Source of the DNA: Ornithodoros turicata
Lineage: Eukaryota > Arthropoda > Arachnida > Ixodida > Argasidae
DNA: 64,000 nt
Direction of reading: 5' to 3'
NCBI RefSeq assembly: GCF_037126465.1
Contig: NC_088207.1
Location: forward strand, 41,538,143-41,602,142
In this document: positions 53,692-63,561 of the stretch, one piece after another
Layout: each line of letters starts with the position of its first letter
Numbering within the stretch: position 1 is the stretch's first letter
The notes under the pieces: model-generated
Databases searched by the model: none
Seen by the model: only the letters and a program-made list of their open reading frames with translations
What the model was told of the DNA's origin: nothing
Position numbers and translations under genes: made by a program

Positions 53692-55616
53692 TCCAAGAAA
53701 AATTTTAGTTCCGTAAGAGACGTAGGAGGCTTCATGTCTTGAATGGCCTTCACTTTTGTGTCATCTGGATGGATTCCTTCTTGGTCGATGATATGACCCA
53801 AGAACTTTACTCGTTGAACACCGAAGACGCACTTGTCTTTGTTCAAGGTCACCCCATAGTCTTGCAATCGAGCGAGAACCTTGCGTACTCTGTCATCGTG
53901 CTCTTCTCTTGTCTTCGCGTGAACAAGGATGTCATCCATGTTGCAGACGACCCCATCTAAGCACGAGACGATACGAGCCATCTTCTTCTGAAAAAACTCG
54001 GGTGCTGATGATATCCCAAACGGTAACCTTGTGAACTTGAAACCAAAGGGAGTAATGAAGGTCGTAAGTAATTGCGACTCTTCGGTTAGCTGAAACTGCC
54101 AGTAGCCAGAATTCGCATCCAACTTTGAGAAGTACTTGGAGACGCCTATCTGAGCGATGACATGGTCTGTGACTGGCATAGGATGAAGTTCCCTTTCTAC
54201 GAATTTGTTCAACGGGGTGTAGTCAACACAAATTCGGTAAGTTCCATTTGGCTTTTTCACAATTACCATGCCGCAGCACCATTCCGTAGGCTCATCTACC
54301 GGTACGATGACACCCTGTGCGACCATGTGGTCAATTTCCTTCTTTATCGTTTCCATGAGAGGAAGGGGTACTCTGCGCGGGGCTGAAAGCGCAAAGGGTA
54401 CGGCGTATGGTTTCAAACGTACATGATAGGGTATCTTGACACAGCCTAGTCCTTGGAACAGCTTTGGGTATTCTCTTACAGGTTGAAGACTAGATTCCGT
54501 CGCCGATTCTATCGCCGTAACTTCGAAGAGTCTTTTCACAAGACCTAGGGCTTCGCTAGCTTCGCTAGACAATAGGGGTTCTTCTAGACCTCTAATTACA
54601 AAAACATCCGTGGACAGCTTCTTCAGCCGGTATTCGAGTTCAGCTTTTATTACGCCCAGGACTTGAAGCTTGCTCCGATTCGGCCCTTTCAGTATTCTGC
54701 TTGGCTTGTTTAACGGAATCGTCGATAAATATGTACGATATGTCTCCTCAGAGACTACAGTTACATCGGCTCCCGTGTCGACTTTAAAATCCAGCGTAGC
54801 TCCGCAAAGGTTTATTGGCGCTAGCCAACGCTTGGGCCCTTCGACGTTTATTGTGCCGAGAAACGCGGGTTCTTCTGAAACCACCCTGACTGCTGCAGCA
54901 CTTAAACATACTCGGGAGTAATGCCCCATTTTGTTGCAGCTATTGCATTTTGCATTTCTTGCTGGGCAACTATCTCTGCGATGTATAGAACGACCACATT
55001 TCCGACAGAAATTCCCGCTTCGCGAGTTAGCAGAATGCCCTGTCCTTCCATTGTTGGTTGCAGATTTATGTGCGTGCCCAGCAGCGCTCTTCTGCACCAA
55101 TAACTTGGAACTTTTGACTCGTTGAACCTTGTTTTCGGGACCTGGCTGCAACGACGCTTGTTGCTTCTTAACCGTTTCCGTCTGTCGAGCCATAGTCGTG
55201 GCTTTCTCCAGGGTAAGGTCAGGATTCAATTGCATCTTTTCTGAGAGAACTCTGTCTTTTACTCCAACAACAATTCTGTCCCGAATCAGCTCATCGCGTA
55301 GGGACCCAAACTTGCAATGTTCGGCAAGAGCATGCAGATCCGTTATGAACTCTTCGACGGGCTCTCCCTCTTTTTGAGAACGGGAGTTAAACTTTGCTCG
55401 TTCATAGGTGATATTGCGCTTGACCACAAAATGCTTGTCAGAAGCGGCTACAACGGTCTCGTAGTTCGTCATGTCAGCTTCGCTTAAGGTCAAAGACAAC
55501 AGTACATCTTCGGCCTTATCTCCCATAACATATATATGAGGGCGTTGACTTGTTCTTCGTGAGGCTTTAAATTCAGCCCGCTGACCACGCGGTATCTTCC
55601 GAAGCGTCTGATCCAC
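53685..55616 (-). pseudogene. Gypsy Gag-protease-RT frame
   Basis: The open frame has 643 codons. Residues about 30-180 are Gag. Two CCHC knuckles lie at residues 204-217 and 224-237 (C-x2-C-x4-H-x4-C). Protease has V-D-T-G-A-D near 279-284. RT spans about 385-643, with I-C-V-D-Y (462-466), L-P-F-G-I-S-S-A-P (531-539) and C-N-M-D-D (558-562). In most Gypsy elements the last motif is Y-x-D-D; here Tyr is Asn, while both catalytic Asp remain. Gag and Pol are in one frame with no -1 shift site. The first ~30 residues come from a wrong frame because of the dinucleotide change near 55530. Confidence 0.85.
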
Positions 55617-55732
55617 TTAGGCCATTCTTCAGGGCAACTAAAATTGAATTGCTCTGGGGGCTGACAATGCGTTAGGGCCACGGCAACCCCGGGGGTTGAA
55701 CTCTGCCCCAAACTGGACTCTGGAGACAACAT
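55490..55732 (-). pseudogene. Gypsy Gag N-terminus in a separate frame
   Basis: An ATG at 55732 begins M-L-S-P-E-S-S-L-G-Q and continues to L-N-L-K-P-H-E-E-Q-V-N-A-L-I-Y. The protein then would enter the 643-codon frame, but an (AT)n run at about 55530-55537 changes length by two bases and shifts the frame. The ATG lies about 80 bp inside the 5' LTR boundary, a normal leader for a short element. Confidence 0.75.
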
Positions 55733-55793
55733 GGCGTTTGATCGGCAGAACGGAACTTCTACTCACGTCCTATAGTCGAGGCTTTCCCTGAGT

Positions 55794-55811
55794 ATCCCAC
55801 TTCTGACACCA
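55794..55811 (-). promoter_or_regulatory. tRNA-Leu primer binding site
   Basis: On the minus strand TGGTGTCAGAAGTGGGAT begins immediately after the 5' LTR. Its complement ATCCCACTTCTGACACCA is the 3' end of a tRNA-Leu with CCA added. Confidence 0.85.
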
Positions 55812-56088
55812 TGTGCAAGCCAGGGTCTGTACGTCAGTACACGTTTATTGTAGAACGATACAATGGCCACCCGAACTGGGCGCGCGAGATCTTCTTCTTC
55901 TTCTTCTTCTTCGTCTTTCTCCGCAGTGGCGCATAGCACGGGGCAATTGGCCACGGATCGTGACATGAGGGCCCATTGAGATCTTCTTCTTCTTCTTCTA
56001 CCTCAGGGCAATGGCCGTTAGCCACTGAGGCCAGTGAGATCTTACACTTATCATGAGGCTCGCAGAGCCTCTTCGTCGTTATAGCACA
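55812..56088 (-). repeat. 5' LTR, interrupted by about 150 bp
   Basis: The two parts (55812-55892 and about 56043-56088) match the 3' LTR with three differences. Between them are two short inserts ending in trinucleotide runs, each bounded by AGATCTT (at 55887, 55979 and 56037). Because reverse transcription copies one LTR to both ends, inserts present only in the 5' LTR were acquired after integration. Confidence 0.8.
55894..56042 (-). mobile_element. two short (GAA)n-tailed inserts at one site
   Basis: On the minus strand each insert ends in a (GAA)n tail: one begins CACTGGCCTCAGTGGCTAAC, the other AATGGGCCCTCATGTCACGA. Both contain GGCCA(A)TTGCCC. AGATCTT appears before, between and after them, as expected if a second insert landed in the target duplication of the first. 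The source family is not known. Confidence 0.6.
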
Positions 56089-56093
56089 GTTTT

Positions 56094-56580
56094 CACTCCC
56101 CAACGCTGTAAGAAATTATATTTAGAAAAGCGGCAGAAGCCATGATCACGCGAACTAAGTGCAAGCAGAGAGATCTAGAGCGCTGGAGAGGTTCCCAGAT
56201 TGTCAAAACTATAATAAACTCCGCGGGTAAGTGAACTATAATATAGTTCTATGATAAGCACGTTTCATCAGGGAAAACCGCACAATATATGTGGAAGACA
56301 GTATCTCACACATTTATAGTAGCATTCCTCGTTCCGGTCGGAAACGGCCAGCCCCATAAAACGCTATCCTCCCATAACAGCACTGTTCTTCGTAATTTTT
56401 AGTGAAATCCACGCTTCATGCCCCAAACCGTACAGGAAAGAGCTGCCTTCTCCCTAACGTACATTAACCTGCTCGGCTTTTCCCGAAAAGTATAGCGCGC
56501 GTTCATTCGAGAACCGTGCTTGCACATATTATGAGATTTACGGGGATGCAGCGTGTGAGGAATAGCTGTGTACGGAAGGC
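56094..56580. other. intergenic, nothing recognised
   Basis: No gene or repeat is recognised. Confidence 0.35.
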
Positions 56581-56582
56581 AT

Positions 56583-56790
56583 TAGCGAGTTTTAGTACGT
56601 TGTAGACTGTTCACGATAACTGTTGCGAAAATGTGATAGGCGAATCGTGCTGTTTCTTTGAAGCCGACGGCATCACATTGCTAAGCTTCGATTTGATAAC
56701 TTCCTTTGTCATGCCGTTTTCGTAGAACTCTAGAACTCTTCCGATGTACTAAAAGTGGCCGTATTGACTATTGGCCGATGTACTAAAAGT
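56583..56790. repeat. MITE-like repeat, pair of 36590-36790
   Basis: The left edge GAGTTTTAGTACGTTGTAGA and the right part CGATGTACTAAAAGTGGCC and CGATGTACTAAAAGTATTG are roughly inverted. The centre matches 36640-36770. Confidence 0.5.
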
Positions 56791-57279
56791 ATTGATTGTT
56801 ACCAAGCCGCGACACGGTGGGTCATTGCATCTGGAGTGTCCTGCACGACTTTTACATGTTACTAATACCCTTGGACCAGGAAGACAGTGGTTTATTGTTG
56901 TCGCACAGACTGACTGACGGACGGATTGACGCGTATGCGGTCTGCGTTGTGTTTGACCTGAGGGCGCTGTAAGATTGTCCTCCCATATCCTTAGAAGGGC
57001 TTCAGTCGCTGAGACAGACCACGTGATACGTTTTTGGAAGCTTGTTCCAGCAGATCCGCGTCAGGCGCCGCCATTTTCCTCGGTAACGTCGAGAAACCGA
57101 GGTTGCCAAGCTTGGTTTTCCATAGCCGCGGTGGGCGGCTTACCTTTCGTTCGGTCAGCCGTGTGACAACGGCGAGTCGCGGTTACGTGTAACCGCAGTC
57201 ACCTTAACCGCGTTTAGAGCTGCCCGTGTCACAAGGGTGTAAGGCAAATTCACAACGTTTTTCGGGCCCGTGTTCTTGA
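56791..57279. other. intergenic, nothing recognised
   Basis: No gene is recognised. The sequence is CpG rich at 57050-57240. Confidence 0.35.
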
Positions 57280-57385
57280 CCGAGCCAAAACGCACCCATT
57301 GGAACCTACGGTGTTCGATTGCCCTTAGGTTCTATATTTGAAGCAAACGGACGACAAATACGGCAGTGTGAAATGGGCCTAAGAG
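57280..57385. repeat. repeat pair with 45135-45240
   Basis: See 45135-45240 for the shared words. Confidence 0.55.
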
Positions 57386-57638
57386 TGACAAAGCCATTTT
57401 CTGTCTATCATTGGATGAAAGTTGCTTAAGGCCTACGTACCTCCAGTCTTGCAAACCACGTCAGTGAAATATCCAATAAGGGACGCCTCTCCTGGACTGA
57501 CAGTCCCCTGCTCCCGATAGCTGTGTTTTCCCCGGCAACCCTTAAAGGGACCGAGAAGAGATCCTCAAAACCTCCGTAAGCCTATGTAATGCATTCCTCG
57601 GCGCTAATACTGTCACCATTGTGGGGCACGGACTGAAC

Positions 57639-57726
57639 ACTGTCACCATTGGCTAGAATAATGGAGATATTATTAAAAACAGTTTTTGGTTATAATATCT
57701 CCATTATTCTAGCCAATGGTGACAGT
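57639..57726. repeat. perfect 35-bp inverted repeat
   Basis: The left arm (57639-57673, ACTGTCACCATTGGCTAGAA…) and right arm (57692-57726) are exactly complementary, with an 18-base loop. A further direct copy of ACTGTCACCATT lies at 57609-57620. Confidence 0.95.
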
Positions 57727-59130
57727 ATTCCAGGCAGTACGACTCGGCCAAAAAGGGTGACCGCCGCGACCGCTGCCGGCGCGATGGAGAAACTAGATGT
57801 GGCGTCAGAAGCCGGTGACCCTTCCCCATTGGCGAGCTTGCTTGGAGCAACCTTGGGGTGAGCAAATCCTGCGAGTGACGCAAGGCCGCATGTAGCAGGG
57901 TGTGTGTGTGTGTGGAGGGGGGGGGGGGCGTTCGCTCGCCGCTTTTTTTGGCGCGTGAACTGCGCCCGCGTTGAATGCAATATGGCAAAATTCTCATGTA
58001 TTTAGATAAAAATAATCCTTAAGAGACATTCTCCACCGAGAACTCATTTATTCGTGTTCTCTTTCATGCTCTTACTTCAATACCTCTCACGTACGGGCAC
58101 CTCCCTTCAGCGAACAACAATACTGGTGGGTGTCACTAGTATAGTCATTAGACCATCATCTTCATACGCCGTTGGGGATAGGGAGACGCAATACCGCGCA
58201 AGGAGAAATACTGCAGCGCCACCATGGGGGAAGGCTCGCGTGGTGTCATGCGGCCAGTCTTCACAGCCAATAAGGAGACAGAGTGAGTGCGATGGATTAC
58301 ATTTTCTGGCGGAGGGGGAAGAGTGACGCCTCTATGCCTAGCCATCCCATCTGCGCGCAGTAATATTTTGAGAGCTGATAGACGAGATTTCTTTTCCTTC
58401 TGAAGTTGAACACGATTATAGAGAGGTGTCACTATGCCCCTTTATGGCTTAACATTAGCCTTCCACTAGATTTGACGTGAAATTGCTTCCACCATCAGAA
58501 TTCTATTAACCAGGCTATACATACCTAGACAATTGCTAGATATTAAATTGTCTTGGCGAACATCACATTTGTGTGCGGGTAGCATGTGGGAAGATTTCGA
58601 ACTAAGCCACGCAATTACTATGTGCTCCAATACGTAATCAAAGTTCGCACTTGTAAGCAGAACGGATGCGTCACATCAACTTTGGGATGGAAATTAGGAA
58701 TGCGTAAAATTAGTGAAACTGGTGCACTAGAAACACCTCACTGCCACGGTTATTCCCGAATTGGATTCGGATGGGTTGAAGACGTAAAATTGCAGGTTAT
58801 TCCAGGAGCACGCGACAGCTGCAGTCCATTTCTCATTGCACCAGATTTGCCGATGCCGCGCTCAGATAGTGCTCGTCGCCGGGCTTTCTAAAAGGATGTC
58901 GCCATGCAAAAACGGCCGGGGCATTCATATGCCCTCATCACTGGCGCCTATCGAGTGACTCGACAGAAGCGCCCGCACCTACTAACAGCGACGTTGTTCT
59001 CTGCTGCTGCTGCTTCTTTTTTCTCTCGATTTTTAGCTCATCGGCCGCACCGTAGTGATACGTGGGTGGTGGGGTGAAGTAGGGGGAAAGTGCGGTCAGC
59101 GTGCTCTGTAGTGCCTGCTCGGTGCACCCA
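57727..59130. other. intergenic; (GT)n and poly(G) run
   Basis: A (GT)n then G run lies at 57900-57927. An open plus-strand frame at 58586-58891 (101 codons) shows no known domain. No other feature is recognised. Confidence 0.35.
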
Positions 59131-59132
59131 GG

Positions 59133-59179
59133 CACGGCCCCTCGATCGCTCCCCTTGAGGGAGCGATCGAGGGGCCGTG
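59133..59179. repeat. perfect 21-bp hairpin
   Basis: CACGGCCCCTCGATCGCTCC plus C (59133-59153) pairs exactly with 59159-59179 around a CTTGA loop. The G+C-rich stem would be very stable in RNA. It is not followed by a T run and this is a eukaryote, so it is not a bacterial-type terminator. Confidence 0.9.
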
Positions 59180-59299
59180 ACCCAGGAGAGGAAGAAGAGG
59201 GTGAAAGAGGGGGGCAGATGATGGTGGCACAGGAGAGGGAGGGGTGTGTGCTAACCCTCTTACTCTGGGATTGGGTAGTCCAAGAGAACTACCCACCAC

Positions 59300-60950
59300 A
59301 AAAAAAATTCGAGCATCCCTCAGTAGTGTTCATTGCGATGCGAAGTTACCGCGAAGTAATCACCTGGAAGTTACCCCATGTGACCCACCGTATAGTAGTG
59401 TTTGTTGCTCACTGCACTCTCAGCAAAAGGGTTCGAAAAGGTGGCAACCGCATTCTTTACCACGTCGATGGCATCGCCCTCTTGTGGGAAAGCTGCATGG
59501 GATTTAACAACGGTGCCCGTTACCTCCTCGACCGCAGCGCGCCCTTTTGGTTGACAACGGATCTGGTTGGTAAATACTCGCGCCACGTTTGTATATATGC
59601 TTATAGTCAGCTCCGAACAAAAAAAAGAATAAAGAAAAATGCCCACCTTGTGCAGTTTAACAGCAATTTCTGTAAAAAAAACACAGTCGCTAACGCAGTA
59701 GCATTTTACTCGATAGAAGGTGCAGCAATTTATGGTGGCGTACATCCGGTTTCTTAAATAGCAAAATCTGCGCGTCCGCACCTCTAAAGCCTCCTTTGCG
59801 TGAAGGAGGCCCCAAGTATTTGCTAATGTTGGTTTATTGTTTCATAAGAGGACTTGTTTTGCAGCAAACGTCGCGCAACGCGGACCACGTCTTCGAATAC
59901 GGCCGAAAGGTCGCGGGACAGTATTGCTTGCGGTACTGCTCCTGGAGAGATTTTTCTTGATAATTGCAATGTACTGCGTGTGCTCAGGTCTGCCTTCAAA
60001 TCCGCTCTAAATTGCTCATCTTCAACGTAATGATTTATAGTTTTCTGTAGTAATCGCTTGCTTGTCATCCTGTTCATCGGGTACTGCTACAATATTACGA
60101 ATAACACGGTTACATCTTTGGGGTGATGTACGAACGACGCAGCAGCATGCCTTATAGAGAACTGTGAGACGCGCTTTCTTGCAGGCTAATCTTCTTCGTG
60201 AGCTAAATTTTATTGATCCATAAATATCACCATTATTGATTGTTGCCACGACCGACCACTTGGAATTATATGTAAGCGCTTTGACCAAATCCCCTGGTGT
60301 CACCTTATGAACTAACATACATGACAGAAGAAAAAAAAAAGCTCCATCGTTGAGGCTATGTCCCCCACTCAGATTCCTAGCTTTCAAACTGGAAGGGGTG
60401 CAGCTGCTGCGTGGTACGTAAGAAAAGAAATGAAAGAGAAAAATAAGCGAAAACAGAATGCTCACTGAACTCAGCTATTTTAGAAACTTTGGCAAAGACA
60501 CGCGTGCCTGTTTCTGGGTACGCACCATGAGGTTGAGCATTCACCGAAGAAAAAATGTCCCACAGAAGATCGTTTAGTTGAAAGAAAGCGTAGAAATACG
60601 TGACTACGACGAAGAGGCGAACACGCCATCGACTTTTTTCTCTGCACGTATGTCGAACTCGCCTGAGCGCCACTTGGGGTGTCGATTTACATATTGATTG
60701 ATAACCAGTCGCTTCTGACGATTGCTCTGAAATATTCCGTCGCACGAAAAATTGATTTGAAGTTTGCGCTGCATGATTACCTCACTGCCCTTATTTCGTA
60801 GGCTGTTTATTGCATGCCAGTAAAAGGCAGAGAAATGCAACCATGCGAAATTTTCTTGGAAGTCCTCTTTTCCCGTTTCAGTATATCGTACCCTCGATAC
60901 TGGCTCTGACGTTGCACTCATAGAGATAACGGAAGCTACCTCAAGCAAAT
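59300..60950 (-). other. coding-like but unrecognised region
   Basis: Several minus-strand frames read as plausible protein rather than low-complexity shadows. Examples are V-F-T-N-Q-I-R-C-Q-P-K-G-R-A-A-V-E-E (59371-59781), S-R-D-L-S-A-V-F-E-D-V-V-R-V-A-R-R-L-L (59823-60077) and T-P-G-D-L-V-K-A-L-T-Y-N-S-K-W (60022-60465). A possible 59-base intron lies near 60405-60463 (donor GTGAGC, long pyrimidine tract, CACGCAG acceptor). The frames do not join into one protein. It could be a decayed gene or an unknown mobile element. Confidence 0.25.
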
Positions 60951-61660
60951 ACCAATATATAGCGATCTACTTGGTCCCCGCTTTTACAGCTCGCGTCAAA
61001 GTTAACTTGAATGCCGTTCTAGCCTGCGAAGCGAAAAACGCCTTCGTAACGATGGTCACCCCTCTAACTGGAATGAGATGACCCAAACACCCTCCGCCGT
61101 TATTTCTTATGAGCACCAGCAGGGACCGCAGGCCGGTAGGGCGTTTAAGTTAACTCTGATCCGACATGTACACATGTTACACTACGGATATGACGCTTAT
61201 GAAAGCGAAGCGGACCGGTAAGTGACGATTGATAAAATGAACCACAGCTTCACGAAATCTAAAGACTCTTCTCTTAAGGCACAACTTTAAAACAAAAGCA
61301 AAAGAGTAGACACAGATAACACTGAACTAACAACTCCGACTGATTGCTTCGACATAGGCTACAAACTGCAGCCCTTCAGCGTTCGACTAAGGCCTGTAAG
61401 CGTTGTCTGCGTTTCCTCTTTGTTCGGTTTTTCATGTTGCGCTGTATTAGAACGCTCGGGTGTTGCCAACTAATCTGATTTTCTGCCCTACTCCCTGAAA
61501 TCTATCTTAATTTGTACTTCGCTCCCTTTGCACAGCAACCTTGACAAGTGAACACATCAACGTAAAACAAAGCATGAGATGCCGTGCGACTTCTTCCCTT
61601 TGTCCCCTCGAGCGTTGCCTGGGTAGTCAACCCCGGTGGCAGAAGGATTCACAGGCAATG
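60951..61660. other. intergenic, nothing recognised
   Basis: No gene is recognised. A short ATG frame meets a GTAAGT donor at 61216 without other support. Confidence 0.3.
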
Positions 61661-61669
61661 CGACAATTT

Positions 61670-61880
61670 AATATGTATATATATAGGTTAAAGAGGTTGA
61701 TATATAAGACGGCTGCGAAGATGAATAAAAGTAAAATAAGACGTGGACGACAGATTACAGGAAAGTTAACAAAACTAGTTTATTTAATGAGTAATCTAAC
61801 ACAAAGATTAAAATATGCTATGCAACGTTTAAAAGAACAGTCGACGTTTCGACAGTAGCACTGTCTTCGTTCTCGTTGTT
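61670..61880 (+). mobile_element. Penelope-like fragment with hammerhead-like segment
   Basis: The segment runs TATATATAGGTTAAAGAGG, GACGGCTGCGAAGATGAATA, AGACGTGGACGACAGATTAC, AAAATATGCTATGCAACGTT and CGACGTTTCGACAGTAGCAC. It is the inverse of 62265-62345 and 62440-62610 and relates to 10558-10675. On the minus strand 61843-61874 contains a GACAGT…ACTGTC stem followed by GAAACGTC, as in the hammerhead ribozymes reported in Penelope-like elements. The CTGANGA half is eroded. Confidence 0.5.
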
Positions 61881-62239
61881 AAGGGAAAATTTATTATGAA
61901 CGAAATACACAAGCGGTCCTCAGCACACAGTAATTTGATGGCTACACTAAAGGACCATCGGCACGCAAAACACAGGCAATATGTGCACACTATGCAACTA
62001 TATAACTATTATACAACTATGCACACTATATACATCTAAATTTCATCAGTTATATAGTCTGTAGGCTATACCATGTCACAGTGTGAAAGTACAAAGAGAA
62101 AATTATACGACGTACACTATGTACAGTCAAGGTGGGGCTCCCACGATGAATACGTGGCCGTCCTGTGCACAAACTGAGGGGTGTGCCCCCCATAGCCTGT
62201 CGAAATGTTCACGTCCGAGCACGAGTAGTTAAACGTTAT

Positions 62240-62345
62240 TGCATGGCATATTTTAATGTTTGTGTTAGATTACCCATTAAATAAACTAGTTTTCGTTAAC
62301 TTTCCTATAATCTGTCGTCCACGTCTTATTATTTTACTTTTACGT
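62240..62345 (-). repeat. Penelope-like fragment, second copy
   Basis: GCATATTTTAATGTTTGTGT, TTAGATTACCCATTAAATAA, AGTTTTCGTTAAC and GTCCACGTCTTATTATTTTAC match the complement of 61730-61825. The copy stops at an A/T-rich GATTAGATAAGATAGATTAG stretch. Confidence 0.6.
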
Positions 62346-62424
62346 AAAAGATTAGATAAGATAGATTAGAAGAATATTAATATTAATAGAATATTAGATA
62401 AGAAGATAAATTAGATAAAAGATA

Positions 62425-62609
62425 GATTATAACATGCTATGAAACGTCGACCGTTCTTTTAACCGTTTCGTAGCATATTATAATCTATGTGTTAAATTAC
62501 CCATTAAATACATTAGTTTTTGTTAACTTTCCTGTGATCTGTCGTCGACGTCTTATTATTTTACTTTTATTCAACTTCGCAGCCGTCTGATATATTAACC
62601 TCTTTAACC

Positions 62610-62647
<38 letters not shown>

Positions 62648-62690
62648 TACTCATGGAACGATGCGACAGCACCAGAGGACACGTGTTTCG
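62425..62690 (-). mobile_element. Penelope-like fragment, third copy with (TA)n
   Basis: GAAACGTCGACCGTTC, GTAGCATATTATAATC, AAATTACCCATTAAATAC, GTCGTCGACGTCTTATTATT and CGCAGCCGTCTGATATATTA match the other copies. A (TA)n run (62611-62633) and GAACGATGCGACAGCACCAG follow, the latter shared with 10790-10815 in the opposite orientation. Confidence 0.6.
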
Positions 62691-62825
62691 CCGTGTTTGC
62701 GGCTCGTCAGCTCTGGGTAGCTGCGCATCGTTCGGAATTGGCAAACCAGGGGTCGCTCAGCGAGCGATATACATCTGGGAGGGTGACTGAGCAATTCTCA
62801 ATGCCACAGTGCAAGCCAGTGAATT

Positions 62826-62976
62826 ATAATGAGGGGAAAAGAGCCATAAAAGAAACAAGTAAATGGCACTAGACGTGCTTGAAATTCAAAATCTTAATCT
62901 GAATCTGTAATTTTGAATTTCAAACACGTCTAGTGCCATTTACTTGTTTCTTTAATGGCTCTTTTTCCCTCATTAT
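62826..62976. mobile_element. foldback with 67-bp arms
   Basis: Arms 62826-62892 and 62910-62976 are complementary at 64 of 67 positions (CAAGTAAATGGCACTAGACG among the shared core), with a 17-base loop. (TA)n follows on the right. Non-coding and apparently young. Confidence 0.9.
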
Positions 62977-63560
62977 ATATATATCATACAACCACAAGGT
63001 CAAAATGAACGAAAAGTATGAGAGCGCGTAAGACTTGTAATTAATAACGTTCCCTTCACGTCCCCCTCTCTGGTCATTTTTCGGTTCTTCATTACGCTAA
63101 GCACGCTTCTCAATGCCACTTTCTTATACTCTCCTGTACTTTTTTGTCGACAGAGTATGGCAAAGCCGTCTTTCGATTCGTCCAAATAAAAACCAACGCA
63201 AATCTTTCTTGTCCACCCACGTTAACAGCAATCACTTACAGTTACAGAACAATTAAAACAAAGTTTTAATTGGATTGAATATACTTTAAATAAAGGCGGC
63301 AAAGTTTTCTGTTTTACATTTGCCGTTCTCTACTTGAACATCACAACTTCCCACGCGGTGTCCCCTCTAAGCGCTTCCGAACTCAATAAACGTAGAGAGA
63401 GACAAAACCTTTTAGCACGATGGGTGCGTCCCAGACAAATCAGTTCTAGAACTGCATGACGTGACGGTTTTCACTGAATGACGGCGAATAGATTTCACAG
63501 AAATACTTTTTCCTACTTTCAAAATATCACCACGAAGCTACTAACTACCTATAAATCATC
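62977..63560. other. intergenic, nothing recognised
   Basis: No gene or known repeat is recognised. Confidence 0.35.
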
Positions 63561-63561
63561 T

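Larger units (their letters stand above)
51503..56088 (-). mobile_element. Ty3/Gypsy LTR retrotransposon, complete but decayed
   Basis: The element lies on the minus strand between 5-bp direct repeats GTTTT (51498-51502 and 56089-56093). Its LTRs start TGTGCTATAACG and end ACTTGCACA or GCTTGCACA (minus strand). Gag, protease, RT, RNase H and integrase follow in the Ty3/Gypsy order, with integrase last. The primer site next to the 5' LTR is TGGTGTCAGAAGTGGGAT, complementary to a tRNA-Leu 3' end, and a purine tract precedes the 3' LTR. No envelope gene is present. Frame breaks occur near 55530, 53690, 53510 and 51900, so it cannot make a full Pol. The LTRs differ at three positions in 127 aligned bases, suggesting fairly recent insertion. 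Confidence 0.9.

Noticed and set aside
59133..59179. Rho-independent terminator
   Set aside because: There is no following T run and no bacterial gene context.
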